DNA of 64,000 nucleotides, from positions 19,406,501 through 19,470,500 of the forward strand of contig NC_066837.1 of the NCBI RefSeq assembly GCF_001640805.2, read 5' to 3'. The notes below the pieces were generated by a model. The model searched no databases. It was not told where the DNA came from and saw only the letters and a list, made by a program, of their open reading frames with translations. Numbering within the stretch: position 1 is the stretch's first letter; each line of letters begins with the position of its first letter. Below, one piece after another: positions 1-13,440 of this stretch. The DNA is from Lates calcarifer (Eukaryota > Chordata > Actinopteri > Centropomidae). A program made the position numbers and the translations under genes.

Positions 1-1983
1 AAGACTCTACCCTATCAGTTACTTTAAATCTCAGCCACTGTAAGCTTGCTTGTAGGTTAGCTGATTATAGACTGAATACATTATGCACTTCATGTTCGGT
101 CAGCAAATAATTTTTGATTTAGTCTCTGAAAACCATTAACCCATTAATTCCAATGCGAGTACTGATAAACAGTTGGTGCAGCAAAGTTACAGTTTTCAGT
201 TTATGCAAAATGCTGTAAACCCATATGTGTGTTTTTCCTTATAATTTTAATTGGCTACAAAAGCTTGATTGTTGAATTCTTGGTGCAGATTTTGCACAGA
301 GTTACAAAGTCTATGCAAATCATCCCACACCAGTTTCTAAAGGAAACCACAACGACATTGTGAGGATAGAAAAGTTAGACTTATATGGTAAAAACATACT
401 CTAAAGATGGAGTGTTATGGTCATCGATGCAAGCTTGCGTAATGTATCCTCAATTATTGTGCACTATAAAAATCTCCCAAAGATCAGTGTTGTTATATAT
501 TTACCAGTACTCTCTGTCTATCCAAAAATCAAATGGTCTATAACTTCGGACAAAACAAAAAGATCTGATGCATGGTAAATGTAAGCTCCTGTATGAATGC
601 TGTGGAAAAGCTGTCCAAATAAAAGCCAGCTGTATCTGCCCTTGTGCTTGCCTGGAGCTTGAAACAGGAAGCTGGGGCCAGGCCTCTAAGCTTGCTGGGA
701 GGAGGGCAGCATGGTTGGTATGAGATCCTCACTGGAGAAAGCTGCAGCAGCTTGTGCTCAAAAAGTCATTATTTCATCTGTTAAGGGCCTTAAATTAGGT
801 GGAGAAATATGACTCATTTGAACTTTTACAACAAAGTTAAAGGTAACAAAGCTCAAGTGTGAAGAAAAATAAGGATTAAAGAAAAAAATGCCTGTCCAAA
901 CTGACACGGACTGCCTGGACTTTCTTGTTTAAATAGTCAAAGGATTTGTGTGTGTGTGTGCATGTGTATAAGTGTGTGAGGTCATTGCTAAGAGGCCAAT
1001 ATCATCATGGTTCATGTGGTACAGTATAGTGCCCAGGATCAAGATGAAGTCACCCTCTTATAGAGTGATTTAAGAGCACAGTACTTTCCCTAAGAGTAAG
1101 TTTCTTATCCTGAATGAAGGAAGAAAGGTCAGGAGAACAATGGAAAGTGATGTGTGTAGCTATAGTGTTTATTTATTTAATTTATTTTGCCAGAAAAAGA
1201 CACAGCAGAAAAATTGACCTTGTCACTCCCAGTTAAGAAACTCTGGTTGTGTGCATTACTTGGAGCGTAAGATATTGCAAATGCATTACACTAAAAGGTA
1301 TGATACTTGATACTAATTTGCTGCAGCCCAACTAAGGATCCCCAGAACCTATTTAATGTATTGCTCCCACTGAAAAATATTTTAGATTTAACGGATTGTT
1401 GGTTGGCGTATCCCTTCAGTATTCAAGACACAGATTGTCATACTGTATCACAGGAATCTCAATACAACAATGGAAAGTGGCCTGGAGGACTGCCTTATCT
1501 TGTTCCCCAACTCTATACAGGAGCCAGTTTTGTCCTGCAGCTGGTCAGTTGGTCTCTGGCATCCTGGCATAGATATACACATGAATACAAAGACAGTTTC
1601 TGCAGCATGTGAGCAAATATAAAGGAACAGTTTGTTCCAGTGAGAGAAAATACCAGATCTATGGTCACAGTCCCCCAGGGTATTGTCTCTGTGTTGCACA
1701 TACACATTCTTTTCCTCCTAGTTTGAAAGAGGCTGTTATAACTTGCATAACCAAATAGACCAATATGCTAATAGGTAATACATTACCACTATGGCCTAAC
1801 AACTCCCAGATTACAAGTTCTCTACTGTGTAGAGGTGTTGCTTGGTTTTTGCTCACAAGTTATTTTACTTTGTAAAAGGATGCTTCCTTTTTGGTCTCAG
1901 CGAATCATTAATTAATATCTTTGGTGTTCCAGCCAATCCTTTTTTGAAGCCCGGGACTGTTTTTAATTCCTATTTTTGATTTA

Positions 1984-2053
1984 CGAGGGTCATTCAATAA
2001 ATAAGGTGAATTTTCAGTATAAGGACTTTTAATACAGATAGAAGCTTACTTTT
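1984..2053 (+). repeat. Mariner left terminal inverted repeat
   Basis: This 70-bp repeat starts right after the TA target site and matches the reverse complement of 2801-2871 almost throughout, including the inner block around AGCTTACTTTT. Long inverted repeats are unusual for mariners, which commonly have ends nearer 30 bp. Confidence 0.92.
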
Positions 2054-2146
2054 AAAAAAAAAAATTTTGTTTTACTTTTTTTTCACATGGATTTAATTTC
2101 TTTTGCAGATTAAAAAAAACTTTGAGAGTTTTGGCGATTAACAAAG

Positions 2147-2878
2147 ATGGCCGACCAAAAAGCATGCTCCAGGATTGAACAGCGGTCAGTTATCAAGTTT
2201 TTGGTTGCTGGAGGGTGCAAACCCATTGAAATTCATAGGAGAATGTCAACTGTGTATGGTGCCACATGTTTCAGCCAAAAAAATGTCTACAAGTGGGCTA
2301 AATTGTTTAAAGAAGGACGGAGCAGTGGGAAGGTGATGCTCACCGTTTTTTGGGATATGCAAGGCCCAATCACCATTTCATTCCTTGAAAAAGGAAGCAC
2401 TGTGAACAGTGCTAACTACTGTGAACTGCTGAGGCAGGTCAAGAAAGACATAAAGAACAAACGCAGGGGTCATCAGTCAAAAGGAGTCATCTTGCATCAT
2501 GACAATGCAAGGCCTCACACAGCAGCCCAAACGGTGCAGACCATCAACGAGCTGGGCTGGGAACTGCTCCCTCATCCCCCTTATAGCCCAGACCTTGCCC
2601 CTTCAGACTTTCACCCGTTTGGTCCCTTGAAAGCGTTCACAAGAGGCACGAAGTTTGAAAGTGACGATGAAGTCAAAAGTGTTGTGAGCGACTGGCTGAG
2701 ACATCAGTCCAAAGATTTTTACGCTGAGGGAATACGGAAGCTTGTGCACAGATGGGAAAAGTGTGTGACAGTGCTGGGAGACTACGTTGAAAAATTAAAA
2801 AAAAGTAAGCTTCTATCTGTATTAGAAGTCCTTATACCAAAAAATTCACCTTATTTATTGAATGACCCTCGTACATGA
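2147..2878 (+). pseudogene. Mariner transposase, in-frame internally deleted
   Basis: The 243-residue frame opens with MADQKACSRIEQRSVIKFLV and a mariner N-terminal helix-turn-helix (roughly residues 10-60, ending near FKEGRSS). It then jumps to the transposase core at GKVMLTVFWDMQGPI. The second catalytic aspartate is in HHDNARPHTA and the third in SPDLAPSDFHPF; 34 residues lie between them, which defines DD34D. The second helix-turn-helix and the segment with the first catalytic aspartate (the TGDE motif of mariners) are absent. Full-length family members are near 345 residues. The deletion keeps frame, so no stop marks it as dead, but the protein cannot perform DDD catalysis. The usual C-terminal GDYVEK region is followed by about 30 extra residues read through the right inverted repeat, and the stop (2876-2878) lies in flanking DNA. 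It is non-functional as a transposase; DNA binding by the remaining helix-turn-helix is conceivable but unproven. Confidence 0.92.
2801..2871 (+). repeat. Mariner right terminal inverted repeat
   Basis: This 71-bp inverted copy of the left end finishes in GAATGACCCTCG before the TA target duplicate. It overlaps the last codons of the transposase frame. Confidence 0.92.
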
Positions 2879-4072
2879 CTGAGTTACACAATGTCCTCTG
2901 GGATCTTCACTGTACGCAATGTCCATAGGCACAGAAGCTGAAGTGGTTGAGGAGACACAGTGTGAGAGCTGGCACAAAGCCAGTTCAGGTTAATCCGCTG
3001 ATGGGCTTGAAAGGAAGCGTTGAGTTGCTGAAGAGGAGAACTGCCTCGTCCATCTACAGTCTTCCGCACTAACTAGATATTTCTCTTTGGTTCACAGAGC
3101 TGTCCTTGTGGGAGAATGAAATGTTCCCACCAAGTGGGCCTGTGTCCTTTTCAAGTTCTGTCTTGAACCAGTTGACACAACAGACCTGATCAGTGCTGAC
3201 TCCTGAATGCAGGAGTTTCCTACTTTTTTCCCCATAGTCCTGGTGTTTGGGATGGTCCCCAAGGGTTTATAATTTGCTTTAAAATCATCCAGAGTGACCT
3301 CAACTCCTTCATGCTAGATGGAAATTTATGCATCGTTTTGTTTCAAATGTCATGGCCGTGACATTTATTGACTCCTAAGACCTTACTTGGTAAGGAGAAA
3401 AGTCCTTTTGCTCGCTGTAGTTTTGCTTGTACATACTATCAGTCTCACGCGTACTAGAGAAATTGAGTATTTGAGGTCGTAAGGCTTAGCCTTGTATCCA
3501 TCAGTGCTCAGACTTGTTTGACCTGTTTGGCTCTGTGTTTAGATGTAAATGTAACACTTGGCCAAGCATCAGACACAAACACACCATACTAAGGGAAAGG
3601 ATCTGTTCTGAGGATACATGAGCTACTTGCCTTTAACAGTGAGGAAGAGCAGTAGAGGCCACAACCCTGAACATTCATGTTATTCCTTCAGTAAGATGCT
3701 CCTATGCATGTACAGTGTAACTCTAGTTTACTTTTTTATTTCAGTTTGCCTTAGAGCTGTAATTGTGCCAACCACCCCTGTTATAGATAGATTTTTGTGT
3801 ACCTTTGCTCTTGCAAGTTGTGTATATTTGCGAAGTGGTTGTTATACTTGTGTTGTTCAGGATCTTCATTATCTGTTGATTTGCTTCTTGGAGAAACCAT
3901 TAGTGGCTATTGAGTCATTTATTGTAAAGCCCAGAGCAATGCAGCTCTTCAAAACAAGTCAGCCAAGTGTGAAAAGCCTTTCTTTACCTCGAAGGAGTCA
4001 GTCAGGCATTTATAAGGCCAGTTAGCAGAGACCAGCATTTTAAGGAGGAGAATCCTAAGTAACTTTTACACT

Positions 4073-4076
<4 letters not shown>

Positions 4077-4111
<35 letters not shown>
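4077..4111. repeat. CA microsatellite
   Basis: This is an almost pure CA run of about 17 units within intron 2, interrupted once near its 5' end by CG. Confidence 0.97.
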
Positions 4112-4113
<2 letters not shown>

Positions 4114-6793
4114 CCAGTTTCATTAGATGAATGAATGTCCCACTGCATCCAAGCCTATCTGTGTGCACAGTAGGGATCACTTAGTTCAATCGACAGGATG
4201 GATAATGAATAACGGACCTGTCCAGGAACTGCTTTGTCATGATTGGATTCTCCCTGTCCTAATATCCTAAACAATCATAGACAGCATTAATGATCAATAA
4301 TCAGTTCATCGTTAAAATTGTATAGAAAAAAATTGGATGTTATTCGCAAATAAAAGTTGTTTTTCTGCTATTGATCTGCTCTTTCTGCATCACAGGAGCA
4401 TTTAATGTATTAAGTCTGTGCAAACTCCAGGCTGTATCGGAAACATGCAAGGCACTTAAAGTAATTTCTAATCCATTTTTGTAACAACAAAAGGGCTGTA
4501 GCCAACAACTGCTGATTAGAAAATTGAAAAAATAAAAATGGGCTGCTGTAATGCATTGTCTGGTCACTTCAGAATTATTAGCTCTTGCAAAACTGGATGA
4601 ATTCAAAATAGAGAATAAATAAAAAACATTTTAAATTGGAATTTATCCAGTTTTGCAAGGGGTGATATTGCAAGGAAAGCGTAACTGGTATTGACATCTC
4701 CAACATGGCACAAAGGTATGCAACATCTTTATTGTGCTGGTCCTGGCATAGAGTAAACCATTCACTGTACCCACAGCATGGGTTGACTACCACTCTGAAA
4801 GCCATTATATATTTGCTTTTACTGATTTACTTTATTCAGTACTATGACAAATGATAAATGACATGCTCACAAATGCTAGCTGTTGACCTTTTTTTGGATG
4901 TTATCTTGCCACCATTATTTCCACAGCCTATAGGCCACAGGTTGAATGGAGAATAAGATGATTAATGTGCCCACAGCCCCATTCACCTTAGCGCAGCCTC
5001 TTACAACTGCCGTACCTCTGTCTCTCTGCCATACTGTTTCTGACCTACCTATCATACAGATGTCTGCCATTATGGCTGATTCAAACTGTTATACCTGCAA
5101 GGTTTCCCCTTGAGTGCCAATTGTGTAATTGGTATGGACAGCAATCACCATCCTTCCATTACAAGCCATGCTTCTTGACCGCTCTCTTACACAAGTGCTC
5201 ATTATGTGTGCAGAGTGCATAAGTATCTGTCTCACTAACCAGCAAGAAAACCAGAAAACACCTATGAATTTTATTTATAGATTTCACTTATACAATCAGC
5301 AATCAATGTTTCTTGAGCTGAACACTGATTAAGCCTTTTAAATCCCTGTAATTGTTGCTATACTCAGGAGCATTTGATAACAGATGGAACATAACTGCCA
5401 TTTTGAATACATTGGGCATTGATCCTGCAGTGCCCAATGGAGACATTTATTTAAGATTTCAACAATTTTGAGCAAGGATTGAAATATGATGAGCTTGATT
5501 TTAATTGGACCTTGTTACAAATGCTCAAAAACAGCAAGGGGAGTTAATGTATGGGGTCAGTCATGTAAAAATCATTACTTCAGTCTTTATGACAGGTTGG
5601 GTACAACTTTTGAAAATTTCCCACACTCTATAACTCTACAAGGTTTCAATCCACAGTGTTCCAAAATGCATATACAGTGTTTATACAGATGTAGCTGAAG
5701 GGGACCCAAGTTGCTTTTGTGTCTGTAGCAAATCAACTTTCCCCTCTTTAACCTCAGTTACATAAATGTCTGTCTGAAAGTTGCATAGTGCAGTTATAGG
5801 AAAGGAAATCAACCTCAGCCCTCACAGAAAAGACATTCAGCTCTGTGCCAGAATTCTCATATAACTGTTTGATGGAAATATTTAATATTTAATATGTGTT
5901 ATATGTATGGGCAAAGAATATCTGTGATGGTGTCCAAGACCAGGTGGGATATATAAACTTTTCACAGCTCATTGCATATTCAATGTGAATAACGTGATTA
6001 GTAAGTGCAGCTTGAGCCCCATTTCACTGAATAGCTGACAGGTACAAACCAGAATATATTTGGACATGGCTAGAAATTCTCCCAGGGTATTGCAAAATGT
6101 CTATAAGACTAAATGACTCGTTAAAATTGTAGCGTATGGTGAATTAATTCACCTCTTTCCCTGTGTACTTTCACTGCCTCGTTCTCAGAATCTGCTATCT
6201 GTAAGGCAGACGAAGAACGAGAACATCATTAGCTTGAAGATAGTGCTAATTGTAAACCATCTGACTTATGATTTATGTTAATACAGATGGGATTATTACT
6301 TGATAAATGGCCTGATTCTGTGTATATTTTGTTGTGTGTCTGTAAAGTTGGCCTCTTAGTCAGTGTGAGTACAGCAGCCTGCAGTGTTTTGTTTATTTTC
6401 TCTTTCTTTGGAAGCGAGAAGTTCATGGTCATAAATTATCAATGTTTTCTGGTGCTGTTAAAGGTTTGTTTAGAATAGTCACTGTGTAAAACAGGCCTGT
6501 GTTTTTAGTTACAATCAGTTGAGAGACACAGATTAATCTTCATGCAAACATTTTAAGTCGAGGGTAATGATAATGAGAGTAATAATTTTCAGTTATACTG
6601 TCATAAAATACTGATTGGACTTCCTTCAATGGAGCATAAAGTGCAACTTCTTTATTTCTACGTGCCCTGGGTGAATACTTACTGTTGCCTGCCTTACTCA
6701 GACCAGTGAGAGTTGTACCATTCAGTTAGCATGCCCTTAATTCTTGCAGTGAGACAAGTACTTATATTTCCGACGATAACGTCATCATGGCTT

Positions 6794-6807
6794 GTTTCCG
6801 TGGAAAC
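6794..6807. promoter_or_regulatory. RFX X-box-like palindrome, one mismatch
   Basis: GTTTCCGTGGAAAC fits the X-box consensus GTHNYYATRRNAAC except for one base. A CRE/ATF-like AACGTCAT lies eight bases upstream. The match is visible, but use as a binding site is inference. Confidence 0.3.
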
Positions 6808-9800
6808 AACCCTGTATTTGCCCCAGTATGCCCATGGCTCCCTTAACATTTCATATTTAAAGGTGGGCACATAAGTGCAATTAAAAAGCAGTGTGGTGGA
6901 GGTCACTGTTGTGCTGTTTTCCTATCTGTAACTCTTCTCTTCTCTTCTCTATGGAGTATGTGCTGATGTTTGTGTGATGTATATTGATTAAAGCACACTT
7001 CTGAGCCATGAATGCCTTTTCCATAAAACATGGTCCAACCTCACAGAAAAAACAAAACTAATTGCCATTACAGCGGTCTCTGTCAACTGTCAAAGTTTAT
7101 GACTGAGACATTGCCCTTAAACAGCTGAGCGCAAAGTGTAAATATCACTTGGGGAAACTGGGGCAGGTTCCATGATGCTCAAGTTTACATTTCAAGTTGC
7201 AGTGTTTAACTTCAACACAACAAGTGTACTAGGTTACATGGCAAATAGAGTTATGTCCATGTACTTCTCTGTACTGCCTCCAGCTGCTAACAAGAACAAA
7301 CGGCTGATGGCTGACTTCTGACTTCTGTTATCCAGCTCATGTGGCATATTACCAGTGATCAACAACCACCTGCCTATCTGAATACCTGATATATACGACA
7401 TGACATGATCACATTATGTTTCTTGATTCCACAAGTTTGCTGAATACTTCATTTAGCAGTTTACCAGTGTTCAATGGATTGTGAGATACTGAGGGCTGCA
7501 AAAGATTTGCAGTGTGTTTGTTGTGCCCTTCTTATTAATGTATAATAAAGTTGCATTTCTCAGCCACATTTGGACGAGCCTTGGAAGAAGATGGACCTTT
7601 ATTGGGCCATTATGATGTATATTATTGTGTCTAGAAAGTCTGCTAAAGGCTTTCCTAAAAGAACTTATATTAGTGCAAGTTCAACGTTCTGTATCACTCT
7701 TTAGTTTCTTATTTGGGTGACTGGTGAATAACAAAGTTACTTGTAACTTCTAGCCGTTGTGCATGTTACTGTTTGTTTCCCAGCAGTTGTAATCCTACGT
7801 GTGTCAATGTTGAAGTATTTACAGTATGGCAGGATTGTAAACACTAAGAAAAGGGGAAGAACCTGTCTATGTGTAAAGTAGCTGCATAACCAGATGTGTT
7901 AGTTGCTACTGTACAACCAGTCAGTATGTAATTACAAATAGAGCCGACATGACAACCAGGTCTCCAAACTCTACACTCTGACTGAACTAAGGTTTTACTT
8001 TACTTCAAGAAATAGTGCACTTGTTACACTTTTTTCCTCCTAGTATCTAATTACACAGGTAGAGTTGGTTTTCACTGGGAATGAAAATGGATGAACCACA
8101 AGTCTCTTGAACATAAGTCTCTATGTATCAAATTATATGACATGGGGTGTGAGACCATTACTGTGAAGTTGATGACAGTCCTCATGTCTGCACCTAACAC
8201 AATGGTACTCCGTTTTGGTGGTACTCATGCCCACAGGGAGGGAGGAGTATATGAATGAAACTTAATGAATGCAAGTCATGTGTGTTGACTGTAGAGCAGC
8301 TTAGTCATAACAGGATTTTGGAGAGTTGCTCCGCTTAATGCACTTACTTGCATGACAATGAAGAACTTAATGCAGACTCTTAAAGTACAAGGTTTATTGA
8401 TTAATACAGTGATCACTGTTACTTTGAAGTAAATGGATGCTACTGAAGAGACTTGGAGAGTTTAATCAGTGTCCACAACAGTTGCCACTAATCCACAATA
8501 GCCCTTTTTACTTACTACTTAAAGGTAGAGATATTAGAGCCAGGTCCAAGCAGGAATACATTTCACAGTAATGTCTCTATTCATTTTTCATTTTGGTCTA
8601 TTGTGTTACTTAAAATGATAAATGATCTAAGTATCAAACTGTATAATTTTCTGGTGACATGGGAGCTGGTGGTTGGTTTAAACATTACACAGATGTGTCA
8701 GTTTGAAAATAAACTCAAGCTGGCCTTTTGTTCAAAACTAGAAATTGTCACATCATGCCATCTGTGACAGCCTTGTTAAGGTATTTCCAGACTTCTAATT
8801 GTTGCATAAAAACGTTATGTACATTGACACATTTCGATAAAAAATATTTTAACAGTGCAGTACTGTTTAGTAGAATATGTCTCCATTTATAGATGGTAGA
8901 GTTTCCCCTATCACACCTATCTGTGTGGTGGTGATATGATTTATGCTGTCCCACGCTTACAAGAATAAAACATTTCTGGCAGACAAGAATTTCTTTTGGA
9001 GATGAAAAGATATTAGCTTTGTTGCAGCCAATTTGGATTAACCCTTGTATGAGCCTTTATTTCTATAGTAATTTGCCTAATGCTATATCCTTGCTAAACC
9101 AGTAGCTCTATTTGTCTCCTTTACTCTCTTATGCATTATGCCCATGTGACCACCATCCCTTCTTATGCTCAGTGCTCTAATCTACTAAGGGGTTCAGTTT
9201 TCAAGGTAAATGTTTACAGTATGAGGGCATACTCTGCTCTAAATGTAATGTATGTTTTGATCAAATAAGCTGGACTGTATTGTTTTAAAATGACAAGGTA
9301 GGCATGTTTAACTATATCAATAATAAACAATTTCCATGTGTATCATTTTCTCTTTGTCAGATCCAAATTGTCCCTGTTTAATGATTTTCTTCATTCACCT
9401 TTTCGTGGCCATGGGGTTATTGTTTAGTAACAGAGAGGAAAAATGGTTCAGGCATTCAAGTAGAGAAAAGAACCACAGGGAATAATGAAAGCTTCCCAGT
9501 CTGAGGGAGAGGCTTTTGTCAAGGCCACCGGTGGGCTGTTAGGCCTCTTGATAGTTTGATCTGAGAGATTTCTCTCCTACAATACCTTTGTTTTAGAGAG
9601 GAACCTTGGAAAAAAATCACTATATACATACAAACTGTTGAATAAAACCATCCCCTCTTTTTCATTTCCTTCCCGTATTCAAGAAAAAAAAAACTTCAGG
9701 AAATTGCTCCTATAAACTTGTGACCTGGAAAAAAATTTGAAAGCAATTGATTTGCCAGAGTAGAATAGGAGTGAGCCTGAGCTTTGTTATCTTTTGGGAA

Positions 9801-12800
9801 GGAAAGTGATTTCGTTTTGTGTTGTGCTGGAAGGCAATAAGTATTGATTTGAAAACCCTCATTACTGCCTCTCACTTGCTGTATAATTAATCCTGTCCAG
9901 AGTAAGGAAATTATAAGGTCAGAGGCAGACATATATCTCTAGTTAGATCTATTGGAACCACAACGACTCAGCTGCTGTCCTCTCTCAAAGGTGACTAATC
10001 AGTTGTCAGAAGTAACACCTCACATCCCCAGAACGTTACAGAAACTAAGAAAAATATTTCACCTGATGCTTACATGACTCTGTGAGCCATTATTGCCTTA
10101 TATTAAACTGCAAGTCTCCAAAGTCCCTGTTTTAATCCAATAGTTCTTAATAGCAACAGCTTTTAATAGAAACTGATGACCCTGACCCTGATGTCCTCAG
10201 TGTTGGTCTTATTATGATGCTTTACAAGCATTACAGCTCAGTTGGTTTCCCAATGATTTGTTAAGATAGATTTGCTTGATTAATAGACTTAATAGACATA
10301 CATTATCCTCTCACATATACGCAGTTATGGTGAAGCTAGTTTGATGTCTTTGCCACCTGATGGTGATGTTCCTCTAAGATGGCATCAGAGGTGATGAATG
10401 TGTTGAACCTCTAAGTGTTGCCCCAGAACAAGACCACTGGGACAACTGATCACATGAAGCCGAGCTCTAATGAGAACAGCAGAAGACAAAGAGCTTCGAC
10501 CTCCTTGATCTTGCCTCTGATGACCTCCTTCCTTTACCTCACTCCTTCTCTGTAGCTCACATTTACACCTTCACTGTAACATCCTGTGTATCCCTGTAGT
10601 TCTTTGGTCTTCAAAGGGTGCATTGAAGGGACTCACACTACTATCAGCTATTTACTCTAGGATGAATTATGGAGGTAGTGAATCATTGAGATTTATGACC
10701 TGTCTGGTTTGTGGGTTGGCAGTGGTGTGAATTATGGGTCATGGTTTCATGTTGGTTATTGACCGCACTGACCGATAGCTTCTGGGATGCGTGAGGGGAT
10801 AGTAGGGGTCGAGTTGTGGATGTGCGCTATGTCTGTATGTGGGGGTTGGTATTGATTTGCCATCGCTGAAGTACATGTGAATACCAACCTAACCAACCCT
10901 AACCCCTTTTGCTTTGTACAGTGTATATGTAGATTACCAATTATCATTTTGTCTGAATAAGGTCTCTTGCCTTGAATACGTATCTAAAACTATAGCATAA
11001 ATTAATTTCAAATTGTTGATTGTAGCATCGTAGGTAGAAAAGCTGGTCCCTTACTTGTGAAATCCGGGCTGGGGAAGTGGATTATCTCTGCAACAACGCC
11101 TGCTACTAGGATGTATTTCACTCCAACTGGAGCTCAAGTGTGAACATTTACGACTGTAGCCATGGTGTCGGAGATAAAGCACATTCATGATCCAAAGAAA
11201 AACATGTCTGTAAATAATTGGCATGGGCTTTGTTGGTTCTGCCAAGTTCTTAAGAAGTGTTAAATATTTAGATAGCTATACTCTTGCAAACCGTATAAAT
11301 CAAATATTCATGATGCACTCAGCTATGATACTATTGAGGCTGATGCTCTGACAGCCTTTGTGCAAAACTCAAAGAGGTGAAATTTACCTGTGTGTTTGGT
11401 ATCTGGAGCGGAAATCCAAACAATACTGTTGGTATTGACCCAAGCATGGTCTGTGACACTGGGTATCTGACACCCACATAACAAACAACCTTATTCTGAA
11501 AACAGAACTTGTGCACTGTACTTTACACATGTCTGCATGTCCCTGATAGCTAATCACTCAGTATTTTGCACAAAAATGTACACATTTTCATATGTTTTAC
11601 AGTGTTGTTTCTAGCAGTGCTTGACGTTGCCAATTCCTTGCTGAACACTGATTATTCCTACAGCTGTAGGCCAGTTAATATTGATTTCTATGCGGTGTGC
11701 TTCATCAGAAATGATATCAGAGTGACTATGCGGAATGCCAGCAACAAGCTGAACTACTGCTGCTGATTGTGTCTATGCAGCACGTGTGCAAGGAGGAACA
11801 GAGACAGTGTAGCAACTAGCTACACTAGTGGTACAAATGGTGCTGCTGGACAGGTGCCAGAGATGGGAGGAAGAGCTACATTAAGGAAGAGTGAATGTAA
11901 AAAGAAGAATGTGTCAGCATCATTTGCCAGTGATTTTTGCATCGTTTGAACCTGATGCCCATCGGCTCAGTTTTTAATATACTCTAACTGCACATTTTGA
12001 GGAGACAGAAACAATTCCCTGTGAGTAATGACTTGTACACAATAATGTGTCATAGAAACCTGATTTATGAGCCACATTTCAGTGGAATTGGAAAAAAAAG
12101 TTTTATATGCAGAATATGTACTTGTCAAGTACTATACATGTGCTAGGCTAACACAGTGTGACATTCATAAATAGCTGTCTTTATTCATGATTTTAGGGGA
12201 GGCAGCTCTGTGACAGGACAGATGGTGGATGGATGTACAGGGTTTGACTCATGCCAAAACAACAGTGTTCAGAAGTCAAAAATAATAACCATAATCTTAA
12301 CAGCAGCACTGTCATTACTCGGTTTGTGTTGCATCTCTGAATCATAATTTAGACTTTTAGACTGAATAAGGACACATAAACGGGTATTTAACTGGTACTG
12401 GTAGCAATACATAATACATGAATGGTCCCCTAGTTTGCCACAGTAGACCAGTGGGCTCATGGTGAAAAACATTCTCAAATGGTGTTTGATTTTGATGACA
12501 TCTTTGCTGCCACTGTCTTTTCACATATTACCTGTCAATCACATAGTGTAGGCGTTTATGTGACTTAAATTGCGATGATTTTGTGTTGAGAAAGTCTTGG
12601 TGCCTGTGAGAGACTTTTTTTTTCCTGTTCAGCCACGGTGACCACCACAGCTCATCTTAAGTACTCACTTATTTGTGTTTGGGTGGGGCAGTTTGAGAAG
12701 GATGCAGTAGAAGGACAAGAGGTGAATCTGTGGGTGGATGCATATGCAAGAGTGAGAGACACTGCACATTGCTTTGCCCTACTGTTGAGTGGAGCATTAG

Positions 12801-13397
12801 TGAAACTGTAAAACTGAAAATCAAGCAAGGTCTCGGAGAATGCATCACATCACTGACGCAACACAAACCACTAATGGAGTCTACACAGGGTTACTCAGTG
12901 CTAAGTGAAGACTATCGAAAACCACCTATTCAGATGCTTTCATCTCATGCCGCAAGTGTCAGCCTTGAAAACATTAAGTCCCAGGAAGAAAGGGAGGGGC
13001 ACTCTTGTCTATCAAAAGGGGAGAGAGGAGCAGAAAAAAAAAAACACTTACCTAGACACATCTATGGTGAATAAGTGTCAGCTTGAACAGGCAAGGACAG
13101 GACAGTGAGAATATACACTTTATGTTATTTATGCTGGTCTGGCTCATACAATTAGCCCTCCTCATCCTGTCTGGTTTCGGTGTCAGCCGGCTCTTGAGAG
13201 CCAGTAACAGGCGCCTTCCTCCACCATGAGTCGGCTGCTTGCTTGGCTGCAGGCTAGAGAGTGCACTCAGTGGCCTTGCACTTAGACTGCAGATGTATTC
13301 ATGTGTGTGAGCCTGGATGTGTTCTGTGTGGATACATATTCTGTTAGTTTGTGGATCTGTTTGTCTGTATTGAGCATACTCGCATGTCCATACAAAA

Positions 13398-13440
13398 GTG
13401 TGAGTGAGTGTGAGTGTGTGTGTGGTGTGTGTGTGTGTGG
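13398..13440. repeat. Imperfect GT microsatellite
   Basis: This GT-rich run (GTGTGAGTGAGTGTGAGTGTGTG pattern) begins about 390 bp upstream of exon 3. It creates long spurious open frames on both strands with runs of Val-Cys or His-Thr. Confidence 0.9.

Larger units (their letters stand above)
1984..2871 (+). mobile_element. Internally deleted mariner-family (Tc1/mariner, DD34D) transposon
   Basis: The element is 888 bp and sits between TA dinucleotides at 1982-1983 and 2872-2873, the expected target duplication. Its ends are long inverted repeats of about 70 bp (1984-2053 and 2801-2871) that begin CGAGGGTCATTCAATAAATA and differ by a few substitutions and one single-base indel. The interior is a shortened transposase frame in the same orientation as prkca. 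Autonomous mariners are about 1.3 kb, so roughly a third of the interior is missing. The near-identity of the two ends suggests a fairly recent insertion. The element should be immobile by itself but could still be a substrate for a related active transposase. Confidence 0.93.

Noticed and set aside
3618..4025. 135-codon plus-strand open frame in intron 2
   Set aside because: Hydrophobic and cysteine-rich translation without recognisable motif or splice context; judged a chance frame.
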